Assembly (NCBI RefSeq): GCF_018687715.1 | Contig: NC_056765.1 | Span: forward strand, 21,418,894 to 21,482,893 | DNA: 64,000 nucleotides | Source of the DNA: Carya illinoinensis | Lineage: Eukaryota; Streptophyta; Magnoliopsida; Fagales; Juglandaceae | Reading direction: 5' to 3' | Shown here: one piece after another, positions 63,001-64,000 of the stretch | How positions within the stretch are numbered: the first letter of the stretch is position 1 | How the letters are laid out: the number at the start of each line of letters is the position of its first letter | The notes under the pieces: generated by a model | Told to the model about the DNA's origin: nothing | The model's database searches: none | The model's input: only the letters and a program-made list of their open reading frames with translations | Position numbers and translations under genes: made by a program

Positions 63001-64000
63001 AGATATGTGCACCTTCAAGTGCATTCGTACAATTCTGCCCTTAGCCTCGCCGTTTTTGACCTTTTCCTCAAGGGAAACTTCTTCGTGTACACACCTGCCT
63101 GACCCTCGTTGTTCAGTTCTTGGTTTGGACGAAATGGCACCAAGAAATCTGTCTTTAACTTCATTCATCGTATTGAAGCTCGCCCACATAAATCCATTCG
63201 TTTCCCTCAAGCCCAAGGAGTTCCACATGAGGCTAGATTGCTCATCCAGACATTGTTAAGTTTCTAACTAGAGTAAAGCGCATTAATCAACTTAAAGATG
63301 ATTAGTAATCTTTAAACCATGTTTTGAGCTTAATTTCCCTTCAAATTCATTCTCTCCGTTTCGTTTGCACCTTTTTGATATTATTGTTGTTTAACATTAT
63401 TCTTAGATTGATTTAGAAGATAAGCCTCGATGTATCACACATCGCTAGGACCAAAGCCAAGTCAATTTCCAATTGACTACGAATCGAAAGATATGTGCAC
63501 CTTCAAGTGCATTCGTACAATTCCGCCCTTAGCCTCGCCGTTTTTGACCTTTTCCTCAAGGGAAACTTCCTCGTGTACACACCACCCTGACCCTCGTAGT
63601 TCAGTACTTGGTTTGGACGAAATGGCACCAAGAAATCTGTCTTTGACTTCATTCATCGTATTGAAGCTCGCCCACATAAATCCATTCGTTTCCCTCAAGC
63701 CCAAGGAGTTCCACAAGAGGCTAGTTTGCTCATCCAGCCATTACTAATTTTCTAACCAGACTAAAGCGCATTAATCGACTTAAAGATGATTAGTAATCTT
63801 TAAACCATGTTTTGAGCTTAATTTCGCTTCAAATTCATTCTCGCCGTTTCATATGCACTTTTTGATGTTATTGTTGTTTTACATTATTCTTAGATTGATT
63901 TAGAAGATTAGCCTCGATGTATCACACATCACTAGGACCAAAGCCAAGTCAATTTCCAATTGACTACGAATCAGAAGATATGTGCACCTTCAAGTGCATT
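60018..64000. repeat. A-E-E-S-T, A-E, A-E(partial) to the window end
   Basis: Starts: A 60018, E 60505, E 60992, S 61479, T 61967, A 62455, E 62942, A 63430, E 63917 (84 bp only). The A copies at 60018 and 63430 share TTACTAATTTTC and the rare TAATCGACTT, offset 3412 bp (seven monomers), so a seven-monomer repeat is running off the right edge. Confidence 0.8.

Larger units (their letters stand above)
1..64000. repeat. Satellite DNA array, ~488-bp monomer, 131 complete copies
   Basis: The whole window is one head-to-tail array in a single orientation. Successive ATGTATCAC (or ATTTATCAC) phase points lie 486, 487 or 488 bp apart with very few exceptions (492 bp twice, 491 bp once). Monomers differ by scattered substitutions and rare 1-4 bp indels, so they are very similar throughout. 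No unique sequence or foreign insertion interrupts the array. Arrays like this are typical of eukaryotic heterochromatin such as centromeric, pericentromeric or subtelomeric blocks; which one cannot be told from sequence alone. I do not recognise the family. Neither end of the array lies in the window. Confidence 0.98.
53193..64000. repeat. Region 5: four-monomer A-E-S-T units lacking J
   Basis: The last 10.8 kb has no J monomer. The basic unit is A-E-S-T, 1950 bp, seen at 53193 and 55143, then altered by extra and fused monomers. Each T ends in the spacer form (TTTGTAATC, GAGCTAAATTTCCCG) that precedes J elsewhere, but is followed directly by a GATAAG A-type head. The unit looks like the region 4 block with its C-T-C-L-J part removed. 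Confidence 0.85.

Noticed and set aside
99..63716. Antisense 75-86 codon frames as small protein genes
   Set aside because: They vary at the same bases as the sense frame without favouring synonymous change, and the longer versions need a GTG start just after an upstream stop. No promoter-like or polyadenylation signal is seen.
52..63747. More than a hundred similar ~105-codon + strand frames as a tandem gene family
   Set aside because: Copies differ by amino-acid-changing substitutions, whole classes (J, S, T) break the frame, no domain is recognisable, and the opposite strand is equally open. The frames follow from low divergence of a stop-poor repeat core.
1..64000. CRISPR array
   Set aside because: The repeated unit is ~488 bp with no short direct repeat separated by unique spacers. 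No cas genes are present.
1..64000. rDNA, 5S, tRNA, snRNA or histone gene tandem array
   Set aside because: No conserved 5S or tRNA internal promoter boxes, no recognisable structural RNA sequence, and no histone-like translation in any frame.
1..64000. Retrotransposon or DNA transposon array
   Set aside because: No long terminal repeats, target-site duplications, reverse transcriptase, integrase or transposase motifs appear in any frame. A transposon origin of the core remains possible but is unsupported.
1..64000. Bacterial or phage origin
   Set aside because: There is no gene-dense region, no operon and no ribosome-binding-site pattern in 64 kb. A homogeneous array of this length and monomer size is typical of eukaryotic heterochromatin.

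Overview
The window is one continuous tandem satellite DNA array. A monomer of about 488 bp repeats head to tail, always in the same orientation, from base 1 to base 64000. Taking the ATG of ATGTATCAC as phase zero, I count 131 complete monomers (starts 52 to 63430), with 51 bp of a partial monomer on the left and 84 bp of monomer 132 on the right. Most monomers are 488 or 487 bp. Sixteen are 486 bp, and a few carry small indels. There is no unique sequence, no transposon insertion, no inversion, no rRNA or tRNA gene, no CRISPR array and no convincing protein-coding gene. All open frames are recurrent passengers of the repeat.

This pattern points to a eukaryotic nuclear genome, read within a homogenised satellite block (centromeric, pericentromeric, subtelomeric or interstitial heterochromatin). 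I do not recognise the monomer family and cannot name the species. Many class-defining differences are CpG to TpG/CpA transitions, which fits a methylated genome such as a plant or vertebrate; this is an inference.

The monomer has two parts: a core of about 320 bp (46% GC over bases 61-360 by hand count) and an AT-rich spacer of about 170 bp (29% GC over 361-540). The core is open on both strands (about 105 codons on +, 75-86 on -). It has short dyad symmetries: GTCAATT/AATTGAC, TGCAC/GTGCA and GTGTACAC. The spacer has an 8+8 bp dyad, TTAAAGAT/ATCTTTAA.

Monomers fall into recognisable classes, which I letter A to T from diagnostic bases. Their order gives a mosaic of higher-order repeats (HORs). 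From 52 to 53192, each HOR unit ends with a 486-bp class J monomer. The sixteen J-terminated units hold 10, 2, 6, 10, 15, 5, 4, 3, 7, 6, 5, 6, 10, 8, 9 and 3 monomers. Region 1 (1-13696) is built of A-B-C-D-(E-F-G-H)-I-J units. Region 2 (13697-20515) is a pure run of 487-bp E/F/H-like monomers. Region 3 (20516-38555) has short J-delimited units and an apparently identical 2438-bp tandem duplication at 31730-36605. Region 4 (38556-53192) is three consecutive ten-monomer blocks of 4884, 4875 and 4878 bp. Region 5 (53193-64000) is a shorter A-E-S-T unit (1950 bp) from which J has been lost, although the spacer that normally precedes J remains.

Nothing here acts as a gene system. The biology visible is array evolution: unequal exchange, local HOR amplification, hybrid monomers and CpG decay. 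All class calls were made by reading; no alignment was run.
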